Notes under the pieces: generated by a model
Told to the model about the DNA's origin: nothing
Databases searched by the model: none
The model's input: only the letters and a program-made list of their open reading frames with translations
Assembly (NCBI RefSeq): GCF_038958875.1
Contig: NZ_CP152407.1
Span: forward strand, 379,501-443,500
DNA: 64,000 nucleotides
From: Acidovorax sp. FHTAMBA
GTDB lineage: Bacteria; Pseudomonadota; Gammaproteobacteria; Burkholderiales; Burkholderiaceae_C
Reading direction: 5' to 3'
Shown: positions 1 through 8,643 of the stretch, piece by piece
How positions within the stretch are numbered: position 1 is the first letter of the stretch
Layout: the number at the start of each line of letters is the position of its first letter
Made by a program: the position numbers and the translations under genes

Positions 1-258
1 CTGCAGGAATTCATCCTGCCCGCAGGCACACGTGCGGCATCACAGGCCCACGTGTGCCGCACGGTAGCGCGGCGTGCCGAACGGGCGGTGGTGGCGCTGG
101 GCAATGAGGAGGCGATCAACGACGCTCCACGCCAGTACCTCAACCGCCTGTCCGACCTGATGTTCGTGCTCGCCCGCGTGCTCAACCGCGTGGATGGCGG
201 CGACGATGTGTACTGGAAGAGCGAGCGCCTGGCCCGGCAGGAAGTCGGCAGCGAGTAG
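1..258 (+). CDS. ATP:cob(I)alamin adenosyltransferase (C-terminal part)
   Basis: Partial gene cut by the left edge; the 85 visible residues run from base 1 in frame to the TAG at 256-258. The family (PduO/MMAB type) moves the adenosyl group of ATP onto cob(I)alamin to make coenzyme B12. The visible end has the family's FILPAG, an H-x-CR-x4-RRAER helix that contributes to the ATP site, and YLNRLSD-x2-F near the C-terminus. The N-terminal P-loop-like motif lies outside the window, so activity cannot be judged. No B12 synthesis gene is next to it on this side. Confidence 0.88.
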   Translation: MQEFILPAGTRAASQAHVCRTVARRAERAVVALGNEEAINDAPRQYLNRLSDLMFVLARVLNRVDGGDDVYWKSERLARQEVGSE

Positions 259-373
259 CCGGAACCGCAGCGGGTTGCACCGGGGGCTGGTGCAATTTTT
301 CTGGCTCCGGTTTTGCCCACCTTGGTTTATGCTGGCCTGAAACCCCCCCCATCCTTTGCTGTCCCTGCATTTC

Positions 374-1636
374 ATGGCTGCCCACGTTCCCACCATGCTG
401 GCGATGATCATCGTCAGTTCGCTGCTGATGGCGGCCTCCCTGGCCGTGGTGGGCTGGGGGCGACGACGCGATGGGCTGGGCTACTGGGCGGCGGGCCTGC
501 TCGTCAACGCGCTGGGGCATGTGCTGCTCATGCTGCGCGGCCGGGTACCGGATGTGCTGTCCATCGTGGTGGGCAACCTGCTGTGGTCCTGTGTGTTCGT
601 GGCGATGATTGCCGCCATCTACCAGTTCCAGGGGCGCCAGCCCCGCTGGCTGCTGCTGTTGGTGCCGCCGGCGCTGGTTACGGCACTGGTGATCGTGTTC
701 ATGGACAACTTCGCGGCGCGGGTGGGCTGGGTCGGTCTCATGATCGGGCTGCAGGCCCTGTGGGCGATGGCCATCGCGCTGGAGCACCGCCGGTCCACCG
801 TGGGGCGCGGGCAGTGGCTGCTGGTGGCCGGGTTTGCGCTGGAAGGCGCGGTGTTGCTGGGCCGGTCGTTGCTGGCCATGGGGTTGCAGGGGGGCGCAGG
901 CGCCACGAACATCCTGCAGGGCAGCGGCCTGCAGACCCTCACCTTTGTGGCCACGTTCACGGTGGTGCTGGTCAGCTCGATAGGGTTTGTGTTCATGTCA
1001 CGCGACCGCGCCGACGAGAACAACCGCATGATGGCCGCGCTGGATCCGCTCACGGGGGTGGCCAATCGGCGCTCGCTGATTGCCGCGCTGGACCGTGACG
1101 TGGCCCGTGCCGTGCGCACCCGCGAATCGATCGCGCTCATGATGGTGGACATCGACCATTTCAAGCACGTGAATGACCGCTACGGCCATCCCGTGGGCGA
1201 CCAGGTGCTGTGCAGTGTGGTGAATGTGCTCAGTGCGCGCGTGCGGTCGCAAGACCTGGTGGGCCGCTATGGCGGCGAGGAGTTCATGGTGGTGCTCCCC
1301 GACACCACGCTGGCAGGCGCCGAGCAGCTGGCGCGGTACCTGTGCAGGGCGGTGGAAGAATCCCGCTGCCCGGTTCGCACCAGCGGCGATGCGGGCGCGG
1401 GTGCTGCGAGCGCGGAGGGCCAGACCATTGCCGTCACCGTGAGCATCGGCGTGTTCGGTGGGCGCCTGGAGCCCGGCGACAGCTGGGACATGCTGATAGC
1501 GGCGGCAGACCGGGCGCTCTACGAGGCCAAGGAAAAAGGCCGCAACCGCGTGGAGGTGGCCACGGCCTTGCGGCGCCCCGCATCCCAGGCCACCGCCGAC
1601 AGCTATTCGGGCGCGGACGCGGCATCCCGGTACTGA
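374..1636 (+). CDS. membrane-bound diguanylate cyclase (GGDEF)
   Basis: A 420-residue protein that should make cyclic di-GMP from two GTP. The first ~210 residues are mostly hydrophobic, about six membrane segments, with no recognised sensor family. The catalytic domain begins near residue 223 (DPLTG-x-NRR) and has an intact GGEEF at about 300-304. The inhibitory I-site RxxD (RSQD) lies five residues before it, so product feedback is expected. I start at the ATG at 374; an in-frame TTG six codons upstream is possible but lacks a better ribosome site. It stands alone between the B12 gene and a peptidase. Confidence 0.88.
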   Translation: MAAHVPTMLAMIIVSSLLMAASLAVVGWGRRRDGLGYWAAGLLVNALGHVLLMLRGRVPDVLSIVVGNLLWSCVFVAMIAAIYQFQGRQPRWLLLLVPPALVTALVIVFMDNFAARVGWVGLMIGLQALWAMAIALEHRRSTVGRGQWLLVAGFALEGAVLLGRSLLAMGLQGGAGATNILQGSGLQTLTFVATFTVVLVSSIGFVFMSRDRADENNRMMAALDPLTGVANRRSLIAALDRDVARAVRTRESIALMMVDIDHFKHVNDRYGHPVGDQVLCSVVNVLSARVRSQDLVGRYGGEEFMVVLPDTTLAGAEQLARYLCRAVEESRCPVRTSGDAGAGAASAEGQTIAVTVSIGVFGGRLEPGDSWDMLIAAADRALYEAKEKGRNRVEVATALRRPASQATADSYSGADAASRY

Positions 1637-1733
1637 GCGCGGGCATGTGCGGCTAGGTTGGCGTCTGCACAGACCTTGTGTTGGAATGCAGGTTTCGGTC
1701 CACAAGATCACCCGTTTTCAGGAGAGCCTTTTT

Positions 1734-3215
1734 ATGAACGCCCGTGTTCCCCCCAATGTCCTGCAACCTGCACTCGCCCTGGAGCGGGTGAGCCAGGCCT
1801 GGGACAACGACATCGTGCGCCAGCTCACCGACTACATCGCCATCCCCGCCAAGTCGCCGATGTTTTCGCCCGACTGGGCCGAGCAGGGCCTGCTGGACAC
1901 CGTGGTGCGCAACGCCGCCGCCTGGGTCGAATCGCAGAAGGTGGAGGGGCTGAAGCTGGAAGTGGTGCGCCTGGAAGGCCGCACCCCCGTGCTGTTCTTC
2001 GAGATCGAGTCCACCCAGGCCGGCGCCACCGACACCGTGCTGATGTACGGCCACCTCGACAAGCAACCCGAGTTCTCTGGCTGGCGCAGCGATCTGGGCC
2101 CTTGGACCCCCAAGTACGAGGACGGCAAGCTCTACGGCCGCGGCGGCGCCGATGACGGCTACGCGGTGTATGCCAGCATTGCCGCCGTGCAGGAGCTCAA
2201 GCGCCAGAACGTGCCCCATCCGCGCATCGTGGGCCTGATCGAAACCTGCGAAGAAAGCGGCTCGCGCGACCTGCTGCCCTACATCGACGCCCTCAAGCCC
2301 CGCATGGGCAACGTGGCGCTGGTGGTGTGCCTGGACTCGGGCGCCGGCAACTACGAACAGCTGTGGCTCACCACCAGCCTGCGCGGCATGGCCACCGGCA
2401 CGCTCAAGGTGGAGATCCTCACCGAGGGCATCCACTCCGGTGACGCCTCGGGCCTGGTGCCCTCGTCGTTCCGCATCATGCGCCAGGTGCTCGACCGGCT
2501 GGAAGACAGCAAGACCGGCCGTCTGCTGCCCCAGAGCTTCCACTGCGAAGTGCCCGCAGACCGCCTGGCCCAGGCCCGCGCCACGGCGGCCATCCTGGGC
2601 GAAGAGGTCTACCGCCGCTTTCCCTGGGCGCACTACGACTGCGGCGGCTCCACCACCTTCGCGCTGCCCACCACCACCGACCCGGTCCAGGCCCTGCTCA
2701 AGCGCACCTGGGAACCCACGCTCAGCGTCACCGGCGCCGAAGGCTTTCCCGCGCTTCAGGACGCCGGCAACGTGCTGCGCCCCTACACCGCCTTCAAGCT
2801 CAGCCTGCGCCTGCCCCCGCTGGTGGATGCAGCCCAGGCCGTGCAGGAGCTGAAAACCCTGCTCGAAGACAACGCGCCCTACCAGGCCAAGGTCACCTTC
2901 CAGGGCACCAGCGGCGCTACCGGCTGGAACGCGCCCAGCACCACGCCGTGGTTCGAGCAGGCGCTCAACGAGGCCTCCCAGGCGCATTTCGGCACGTCCT
3001 GCGGCTACATCGGCCAGGGCGGCACCATCCCGCTGATGAACATGCTCAGCGAAGGCTTCCCCACAGCGCAGATGATGGTCTGCGGCGTGCTCGGCCCCAA
3101 GAGCAACGCGCACGGCCCCAACGAGTTTTTGCATGTGCCTTACGCCAAGCGCCTTACGGCGTCGGTGGCCCATGTGATTGCCGCCATGGCGGAAAACTCG
3201 GTTACAACCCCCTGA
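1734..3215 (+). CDS. M20 family metallopeptidase
   Basis: A 493-residue zinc peptidase of the M20 (ArgE/DapE/CPG2) clan, probably a cytoplasmic dipeptidase or amidohydrolase. Visible metal/catalytic motifs are YGHLD-x-QPE, GRGGADDG and ETCEESGS, followed by the inserted dimerisation domain (about residues 230-370) and a late HGPNE. The ATG at 1734 follows AGGAGA at good spacing, so longer open frames upstream were not used. Its stop codon lies inside the repeat of 3206-3327, so the last residues may have been supplied by the repeat. Exact substrate unknown. Confidence 0.85.
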   Translation: MNARVPPNVLQPALALERVSQAWDNDIVRQLTDYIAIPAKSPMFSPDWAEQGLLDTVVRNAAAWVESQKVEGLKLEVVRLEGRTPVLFFEIESTQAGATDTVLMYGHLDKQPEFSGWRSDLGPWTPKYEDGKLYGRGGADDGYAVYASIAAVQELKRQNVPHPRIVGLIETCEESGSRDLLPYIDALKPRMGNVALVVCLDSGAGNYEQLWLTTSLRGMATGTLKVEILTEGIHSGDASGLVPSSFRIMRQVLDRLEDSKTGRLLPQSFHCEVPADRLAQARATAAILGEEVYRRFPWAHYDCGGSTTFALPTTTDPVQALLKRTWEPTLSVTGAEGFPALQDAGNVLRPYTAFKLSLRLPPLVDAAQAVQELKTLLEDNAPYQAKVTFQGTSGATGWNAPSTTPWFEQALNEASQAHFGTSCGYIGQGGTIPLMNMLSEGFPTAQMMVCGVLGPKSNAHGPNEFLHVPYAKRLTASVAHVIAAMAENSVTTP

Positions 3216-3327
3216 GGCGCTGCGCGCCTTCCCCCCCTTCGCTCGAAGTCGCTGCGCGGCTTCGGGAAGGAGGACGATGCCCTCGCTGCGGGGCGGCCCT
3301 TGCTCGGCATCCCCGGTATTGCGCCCC
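3206..3327 (+). repeat. interspersed repeat family B, copy 1
   Basis: GC-rich element starting acaaccccctgag and continuing CGCTGCGCG-C-CTTCCCCC, then a purine-rich GGGAAGGAGGAC and a later GGGGCGGCCCTTG. The head matches copy 2 (6817-6962) at nearly every base over about 33 bp; copy 3 (14857-14950) is shorter and more diverged. The M20 peptidase stop codon is the TGA within the element's CCCTGA. The element can fold (CTTCCCCC against GGGAAGG). Together with the start of the next gene it fills the 157-bp gap; no gene is seen there. Confidence 0.7.
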
Positions 3328-3372
3328 GCCTGATCCGCGTTTTGTTCCCTTGTCCGACCCAGCCCTTTGACC

Positions 3373-4245
3373 ATGACCCTCGACGACGACGAGCTTGCGC
3401 CCTCGACCCTGACCACCTTCACCGCCAGCGATGGCGAGAACCTGGCCGTGCAGGACTGGCCCTTGCCAGAAGGTGAGCCCTGCCGGGGGACAGTGCTGCT
3501 GGTGCACGGCCTGGGCGAGCATGTGGGCCGCTACGACGCACTGGCACGCCGCCTGAACGACTGGGGGTTTGCCGCGCGCGGCTACGACCAGTACGGCCAT
3601 GGTGAATCGGCCGGGCCGCGCGGCGGGCTGACGTCGGACATGCGGCTGCTGGACGACCTTGCCGACCTGGTGGACGCCACCCGGGCGCGCGTCCCTGCAG
3701 GCCAGCCCCTGGTGCTGCTGGGCCACAGCATGGGTGGGCTGGTGGCGTCGCGCTTTGTGTCGCTGAAGATGCGGCCCGTGGATGCACTGGTGCTGTCTTC
3801 CCCCGCGCTCGACGCGGGGCTGGGCGCCGTGCAAAAGCTGCTGCTGGCCACCTTGCCGCACGTCGCACCCAACCTGCGGGTAGGCAACGGGCTGGACGCG
3901 CAGTACCTGTCGCACGACCCTGCCGTTGCCGCCGCCTACTTGGCCGATCCGCTGTGCCACGACCGCATCAGCGCCCGCCTGGCCCGCTTCATCGCCTCCG
4001 CCGGGCCCGCCACGGTGGCGCGGGCCGCGCACTGGAGCGTGCCCACGCTGCTGCTGTGGGCGGGCAGCGACAAGCTGGTCAACCCTGCCGGCAGCCGGGC
4101 GTTTGCCGCGGCAGCGCCCAAGGCCGTGGTGCAGTCCCACTGCTTCGAGCCCCTGTACCACGAGCTGTTCAACGAAAGCCCGGAACTGGCCGAGCCGGTG
4201 TTCGACATGCTCCGGCGGTGGCTGGTGCAGCGTTGTCCCGCGTGA
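3373..4245 (+). CDS. alpha/beta hydrolase, monoacylglycerol-lipase-like
   Basis: A 290-residue serine hydrolase of the Hydrolase_4 (serine aminopeptidase S33-like, monoacylglycerol lipase) group. It has the oxyanion strand VLLVHGLGEH near residue 42, the nucleophile elbow GHSMGG with Ser119, an aspartate in AGSDKLVNP and a histidine in LYHELFNE, so the triad is complete. No signal peptide is seen, so a cytoplasmic esterase acting on acylglycerol or similar esters is likely. The ATG at 3373 is chosen over a TTG two codons earlier. It follows the M20 gene on the same strand but is separated by a repeat, so it may have its own promoter. Confidence 0.85.
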   Translation: MTLDDDELAPSTLTTFTASDGENLAVQDWPLPEGEPCRGTVLLVHGLGEHVGRYDALARRLNDWGFAARGYDQYGHGESAGPRGGLTSDMRLLDDLADLVDATRARVPAGQPLVLLGHSMGGLVASRFVSLKMRPVDALVLSSPALDAGLGAVQKLLLATLPHVAPNLRVGNGLDAQYLSHDPAVAAAYLADPLCHDRISARLARFIASAGPATVARAAHWSVPTLLLWAGSDKLVNPAGSRAFAAAAPKAVVQSHCFEPLYHELFNESPELAEPVFDMLRRWLVQRCPA

Positions 4246-4246
4246 C

Positions 4247-4310
4247 TCAAAGCAAAAATGGGCTCCGGCGCTTGTGTGACAAGCGTTAGCAGCTATAAAT
4301 AATATAGCAT
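4247..4310 (-). repeat. palindromic repeat family A, copy 1
   Basis: On the minus strand reads ATATTATTTATAGCTGCTAA, then CGCTTG-N4-ACAAGCG, then a CGGAGCCCATTTTTG tail. This is the family pattern: an AT-rich head with ATAGCTG, a GCGCTTG/CAAGCGC stem, and a GGCC/GCCC-plus-T-run tail. It fills the gap between the convergent hydrolase and MFS genes. Confidence 0.75.
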
Positions 4311-4321
4311 TTGTCCGTTTG

Positions 4322-5512
4322 TCAGGCTGGTGTCTCCGGCACCGCACGGCGGCGATGCCTTGCCAGCCATACCAGCGCCGCGCCTGTCACCGCAATGGGC
4401 ACGAGCGAGCCCGCATTGAGCAGCGTCCAGCCCTGCGTGGTGACCAGCACCCCCGATGAAAAGGCACTGAGCGCGAGCGTGGCGTACACGCAGAAGTTGA
4501 TGGCGGCCTGGGCGCGGTCTTTCTCCTCGGGGCGGTAGGCCGTCATGGCCAGGGCGGTGCCGCCGGTGAACAGAAAGTTCCAGCCAACGCCCAGCAGGAA
4601 GAGCGCGATGCCGAAGTGGTGCAGCTCCACACCCATCAGGGCCACGGCCACGCAAGCGAAGTTCAGCGCCACACCCGCGCCCATCACCGGCAGCACGCCC
4701 AGGCGCTTGATCAGGTGCCCGGTGAAGAAGCCGGGGGCAAACATGCCGATCACGTGCCATTCGAGCACCAGCGCGGACGCATCAAAGTCAAACCCGCACA
4801 CCTGCATGGCCAGGGGCGTGGCGGCCATCAGCAGGTTCATCACGCCGTAGCCCAGCGCCGCGCCCAGGATGGCCACCACCATCGCGGGCTGGCGCAGCAG
4901 CACAGTCAAGGGGCGCCCCTGCTCGCGCTGGCCCGCCGCGTTGAGTACCACCGGCTGGGCTTCGAAGCGGATCGCCGACATGCACAGCATGGACAACAGC
5001 GCCACGCCGATCAGCGCGATGTAGGCGCCGGCAAACGGCACCGGGAACAAGGTGCGCGTGGCGCTGGCCAGATTGGGGCCCGCCACGGCGCCCAGCAGGC
5101 CCCCGGCCAGCACCAGCGACACGGCCTTTTCGCGGTAGTCCGGCTTGGCCAGCTCGGCGGCCGCAAAGCGGTACAGGCCGCCGTTGGCGCTGTAGTAGCC
5201 CGCCACCAGCGTAGCGGTGCACAGCAGCCAGAAGCTTGCGCTGAACGCCGCCCAGGCACACAGCGCGGCCGATGCCACGGCCACGGCCAGCCCGATCTGG
5301 AACGACACCTTGCGGCCCCAGCGCATCTGCGTCCTGGCCACCAGCGGTGTGGACAGCGCACCGCCCACCACATAGCCCATCACCGGCAGCGTGGCCATCC
5401 AGCCAAAGGGCGCGAGCTGCAGGCCCACCAGGCCATTGATGGCGATGAAGACAACGTTGTTGGTCAGGAAAAGGCCCTGGCACAGGGCCAGCAACCACAG
5501 GTTCTTGTTCAC
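4322..5512 (-). CDS. MFS transporter
   Basis: A 396-residue major facilitator with about twelve hydrophobic segments. The loop between segments 2 and 3 carries R-T-QMRWGRK, a form of the MFS signature, and a long polar linker separates the two halves near residue 180. The start is uncertain: I use the GTG at 5512, which gives the usual short cytoplasmic tail before the first helix (NKNLWLLALCQGL); the frame stays open to 5641. It is divergent from ubiU, and the FNR-type site at 5654 lies between them. Substrate cannot be told from sequence. Confidence 0.8.
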   Translation of the reverse strand: MNKNLWLLALCQGLFLTNNVVFIAINGLVGLQLAPFGWMATLPVMGYVVGGALSTPLVARTQMRWGRKVSFQIGLAVAVASAALCAWAAFSASFWLLCTATLVAGYYSANGGLYRFAAAELAKPDYREKAVSLVLAGGLLGAVAGPNLASATRTLFPVPFAGAYIALIGVALLSMLCMSAIRFEAQPVVLNAAGQREQGRPLTVLLRQPAMVVAILGAALGYGVMNLLMAATPLAMQVCGFDFDASALVLEWHVIGMFAPGFFTGHLIKRLGVLPVMGAGVALNFACVAVALMGVELHHFGIALFLLGVGWNFLFTGGTALAMTAYRPEEKDRAQAAINFCVYATLALSAFSSGVLVTTQGWTLLNAGSLVPIAVTGAALVWLARHRRRAVPETPA

Positions 5513-5653
5513 GGCAGGGGAGCGCTCGGGGCGTGCGGTAGGGCGTTGGGAGGGTGGACTGATGCAAGTCAAGGCCGGTCGGCAGGGCGGCGCACCGGGA
5601 AGGTAGGGGCACATCAAAACCCGACTGCATTGCTGCGGCATTGTGCACTGCCG

Positions 5654-5667
5654 TTGATGAAGATCAG
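5654..5667. promoter_or_regulatory. FNR/ANR-type binding site upstream of ubiU
   Basis: TTGAT-GAAG-ATCAG matches the FNR consensus TTGAT-N4-ATCAA at nine of ten positions. A -10-like TATGGT lies at 5690-5695, which puts transcription start near 5702 and the site's centre at about -41.5, the class II activation position. ubiU begins at 5737. In E. coli and Pseudomonas the ubiUV/ubiT genes are known to be under FNR/Anr control, so the placement makes biological sense. Confidence 0.7.
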
Positions 5668-5736
5668 CGGATGCGTGCGGCCTCCCCCGTATGGTCGCGC
5701 CCAGTGCTGTGGCTCCCTGTCGGGGCCGGCGTTTGA

Positions 5737-6801
5737 ATGTTTGTGATGCAACCCCTGAACCCGATGGAGGCGGTGCGTGCCGACGAGGCTGCAGCCCCCG
5801 CCCTGGAACTCGTCTGCCCCGCCGGCAGCCTGCCCGCCCTGAAAGCTGCCGTGGACCACGGCGCCAACTGCGTCTACCTGGGCCTGCGTGATGCCACCAA
5901 CGCGCGCAACTTTGCGGGCCTCAACTTTGACGAGGCCGCCATCGCCAACGGCATTGCCTATGCGCATGCACGCGGCTGCAAGGTCTTCATGGCGCTCAAC
6001 ACCTACCCGCAGGCCAGCAACCCCGGCCCGTGGCGCAGCGCACTGGACAAGGCGGTGGACCTGGGCGTGGACGCGGTCATCCTGGCCGACCCCGGCCTCA
6101 TGCACTACGCGGTGCAGCGCCATCCCCGGCTGCGCCTGCACCTGTCGGTGCAGGGCTCGGCTACCAACTACGAGGCCATCAACTTCTACCGCGAGCAGTT
6201 CGGCATCGTGCGCGCGGTGCTGCCGCGTGTGCTCTCGATGGAGCAGGTGCGCCAGGTGATCGACCGCACGCCGGTCGAGATCGAAGTCTTCGGCTTTGGC
6301 AGCCTGTGTGTGATGGTCGAGGGGCGCTGCGCACTGTCGTCGTACGTGACCGGCGAATCGCCCAACACGCACGGCGTGTGCTCGCCCCCGAAGGCCGTGC
6401 GCTGGGTGGAGACGCCGCAGGGCCGCGAGTCGCGCCTGAACGGCGTGCTCATCGACCGCTATGCGCCCGGCGAGAACGCGGGCTACCCCACGCTGTGCAA
6501 GGGGCGTTTCGACGTGGGGGATGACGAGAACTACTACGCCATCGAAGAGCCCACCAGCCTCAACACGCTGGAGCTGCTGCCCCAGCTGCTCAAGATGGGC
6601 GTGCGCGCCATCAAGATCGAAGGCCGCCAGCGCAGCCCCGCGTATGTGGCGCAGGTCACCCAGGTCTGGCGCGAGGCCATGGACCAGTGCCTGGCCCACC
6701 CCCACCGCTACGCGCCCAAGACGCGCTGGATGGCCAGCCTGGACCAGGTGGCAGAAGGCCAGCAGCACACGCTGGGTGCTTACCACCGGCCGTGGAAATG
6801 A
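5737..6801 (+). CDS. ubiU: UbiU, O2-independent ubiquinone hydroxylation (U32 family)
   Basis: A 354-residue member of the peptidase-U32 family. With UbiV it forms the 4Fe-4S heterodimer that hydroxylates the ubiquinone ring without oxygen. Four cysteines at about 191, 198, 215 and 254 have spacings 7, 17 and 39, identical to those of the cluster ligands of E. coli UbiU (169, 176, 193, 232). The N-terminal ELVCPAGS-x2-ALKAAVD and the NTYPQA motif are typical. About 20 extra residues precede the usual N-terminus. It opens the block ubiU-ubiV-trhA-ubiT-DGC-ubiX-ubiD and has an FNR-type site upstream. Confidence 0.95.
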   Translation: MFVMQPLNPMEAVRADEAAAPALELVCPAGSLPALKAAVDHGANCVYLGLRDATNARNFAGLNFDEAAIANGIAYAHARGCKVFMALNTYPQASNPGPWRSALDKAVDLGVDAVILADPGLMHYAVQRHPRLRLHLSVQGSATNYEAINFYREQFGIVRAVLPRVLSMEQVRQVIDRTPVEIEVFGFGSLCVMVEGRCALSSYVTGESPNTHGVCSPPKAVRWVETPQGRESRLNGVLIDRYAPGENAGYPTLCKGRFDVGDDENYYAIEEPTSLNTLELLPQLLKMGVRAIKIEGRQRSPAYVAQVTQVWREAMDQCLAHPHRYAPKTRWMASLDQVAEGQQHTLGAYHRPWK

Positions 6802-6816
6802 AATGATCAGGCGACA

Positions 6817-6962
6817 ACCCCCTGAGCCGCTGCGCGGCTTCCCCCTTCTCTCTACGCGCTTCGCGCTGGGGGAAGGGGGACAACGCCAGCGCACGCCAGC
6901 GAAGCGCCGCGTACGCGGCTTGGCGGCCCTTGCGCGGCGTCCCCTGGCCTGGATCGCGCCAG
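6817..6962 (+). repeat. interspersed repeat family B, copy 2
   Basis: Begins acaaccccctgag and continues CCGCTGCGCGGCTTCCCCC, with a matching GGGGGAAGGGGGAC arm about 40 bp later, so it can form a strong hairpin. It ends with GGCGGCCCTTGCGCGG. It lies in the 223-bp gap between ubiU and ubiV and could weaken transcription through the operon or shield RNA ends. Nothing else is seen in that gap. Confidence 0.7.
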
Positions 6963-7024
6963 ATCGAAGGTCGGTGCGCCGCTTTGAATCCGAAATATCA
7001 CGATGAAACCCCGGAGACCGCCCC

Positions 7025-7987
7025 ATGAAACTCTCTCTCGGCCCGCTGCTGTACTACTGGCCCCGCGACACCGTGTTCGCGTTCTACGAGGCCATGGCCG
7101 CCACGCCTGTGGATGTGGTGTACCTGGGCGAGACGGTGTGCTCACGCCGCCATGAGCTGCGCCTGGCCGACTGGCTGGCGTTGGCGCGCATGCTGCGGGA
7201 CTCGGGCAAGGAGGCGGTCTTGTCCAGCCAGGTGCTCATCGAGTCCAGCGCCGACGTGGGCGTGATGCACAAGATCACGGGCAACGGCGAGTTTCTGGTC
7301 GAGGCCAATGATATGGGGGCCGTGAGCTGCCTTGCGCGTGCTCCCGCCGGGCCGCAGGCCTTTGTGGCCGGACCGCACCTGAACCTGTACAACGCGCACT
7401 CGCTGCAATGGATGGCGCAGCTGGGCGCCACCCGCTGGGTGATGCCGCTCGAAATGTCGCAGGACGCCCTCTCCGCCGTGCTGGCGCAGCGGCCCGCAGG
7501 GTTGGAGACCGAGGTGTTTGCTTACGGGCGCATGCCACTGGCCTATTCGGCACGCTGCTTCACCGCGCGCCACCGCAACCTGCCCAAGGACGACTGCCAG
7601 TTCAGCTGCCTCGACCATGCTGACGGACTGCCGCTGCGCACGCGCGAGAGCGAGGGTTTTCTGGTGCTCAATGGCACACAAACGCAATCGGCCCGCGTCT
7701 ACAACCTGGCCAACGAATTGGCCGCGATGCGCGCCCGGGGCGTGGACGTGGTGCGCCTGAGCCCGCAGGCCCAGCACATGCCGCAGGTGATCGCGGCGTT
7801 TGACGAAGCCCGCCGCGCCGTGGCTGCGGGGGATGCTGCCGAAAAGACCCCCGACTTTGTGGAGCGCATGCAGCCCTTCATGCCCGATCTGCCCTGCAAC
7901 GGCTACTGGTTCGGGCGACCGGGCCTGGAGCAGGGGCTTCACGGCGCTGTGGGCAGTGCAGCCTCGCAGCCTGCCATGCATCCATAA
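7025..7987 (+). CDS. ubiV: UbiV, O2-independent ubiquinone hydroxylation (U32 family)
   Basis: A 320-residue U32-family partner of UbiU. Cysteines at 39, 178, 191 and 195 correspond to the E. coli UbiV cluster ligands (39, 180, 193, 197), with the last three at identical spacing 13 and 4. The family opening SLGPLLYYWPRD-x3-FY is present. The start ATG follows a GGAG-like site. It is 18 bp from the hemolysin-III gene and lies in the same direction as ubiU but 223 bp after it, with a repeat between, so it could also be read from a second promoter that I do not recognise. Confidence 0.95.
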   Translation: MKLSLGPLLYYWPRDTVFAFYEAMAATPVDVVYLGETVCSRRHELRLADWLALARMLRDSGKEAVLSSQVLIESSADVGVMHKITGNGEFLVEANDMGAVSCLARAPAGPQAFVAGPHLNLYNAHSLQWMAQLGATRWVMPLEMSQDALSAVLAQRPAGLETEVFAYGRMPLAYSARCFTARHRNLPKDDCQFSCLDHADGLPLRTRESEGFLVLNGTQTQSARVYNLANELAAMRARGVDVVRLSPQAQHMPQVIAAFDEARRAVAAGDAAEKTPDFVERMQPFMPDLPCNGYWFGRPGLEQGLHGAVGSAASQPAMHP

Positions 7988-8005
7988 CGCGAAGCGAATC
8001 ACCGC

Positions 8006-8626
8006 ATGTACCCCGGCGAACGTTTCAACAGCATCAGCCACCTGGTGGGCGCCCTGCTGGCCACGGCGGGCACGGCCGTGCTCATCACCCTCGCGGCGCG
8101 CCTGGGCGACCCGTGGAAGGTGGTGGCGTTCAGCATCTACGGCGCCATGCTGGTGGCGCTGTACGCCGCCTCCACCGCGTACCACAGCGTGCGCCGGCGC
8201 CCCATCAAGGCCGTGCTGCAAAAGCTGGACCACTGCAGCATCTACCTGCTGATTGCGGGCAGCTACACGCCGTTTGCGCTGGTGTCGCTGCGCGGCGCCT
8301 GGGGCTGGTCGCTGCTGGGCGTGGTGTGGGGCCTGGCCCTGCTGGGCATTGCGCAGGAGATCTGGTGGGCGCGGGGTGCGCGGGTGTTGTCGCTGGTCAT
8401 CTACGTGCTCATGGGCTGGCTGGCGCTGGTGGCCGTGGTGCCGCTGTGGCAGGCGCTCACGCCCGCCGGGTTTGCCTGGCTGCTGGCGGGCGGGGCCTGC
8501 TACACGCTGGGCATCGTTTTCTATGCGCTGGACCACCGCGTTCGCCACGGCCATGGGCTGTGGCACCTGTTTGTGCTGGGCGGCAGCGTCTGCCACTTCT
8601 TCACCGTGTTTTTCTACGTGGCCTGA
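8006..8626 (+). CDS. hemolysin III / TrhA family membrane protein
   Basis: A 206-residue protein with about seven membrane segments, belonging to the PAQR/hemolysin-III superfamily (TrhA). Family marks are the early ERFNSISHL, S-x2-YH in STAYHS, D-x2-SIY-LIAGSYTP and the late H-G-x-WHLFVLGGS-x2-HF, whose histidines and aspartate form the presumed metal site. Members affect membrane fluidity or energetics in E. coli; a haemolytic role is not implied. It sits between ubiV and ubiT with gaps of 18 and 17 bp, so it is almost surely cotranscribed with the ubiquinone genes. Confidence 0.87.
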   Translation: MYPGERFNSISHLVGALLATAGTAVLITLAARLGDPWKVVAFSIYGAMLVALYAASTAYHSVRRRPIKAVLQKLDHCSIYLLIAGSYTPFALVSLRGAWGWSLLGVVWGLALLGIAQEIWWARGARVLSLVIYVLMGWLALVAVVPLWQALTPAGFAWLLAGGACYTLGIVFYALDHRVRHGHGLWHLFVLGGSVCHFFTVFFYVA

Positions 8627-8643
8627 GGGCCCGTCTTTGACCT

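Noticed and set aside
1653..3422. 589-codon open frame on the minus strand opposite the M20 peptidase
   Set aside because: High-GC antisense shadow: low-complexity His/Gly/Ala/Arg-rich product, no ribosome site, while the plus strand encodes a recognisable enzyme.
8006..8626. Hemolysin III gene as a virulence factor
   Set aside because: The family name is historic; the housekeeping TrhA/PAQR role and the ubiquinone operon context argue against a toxin.
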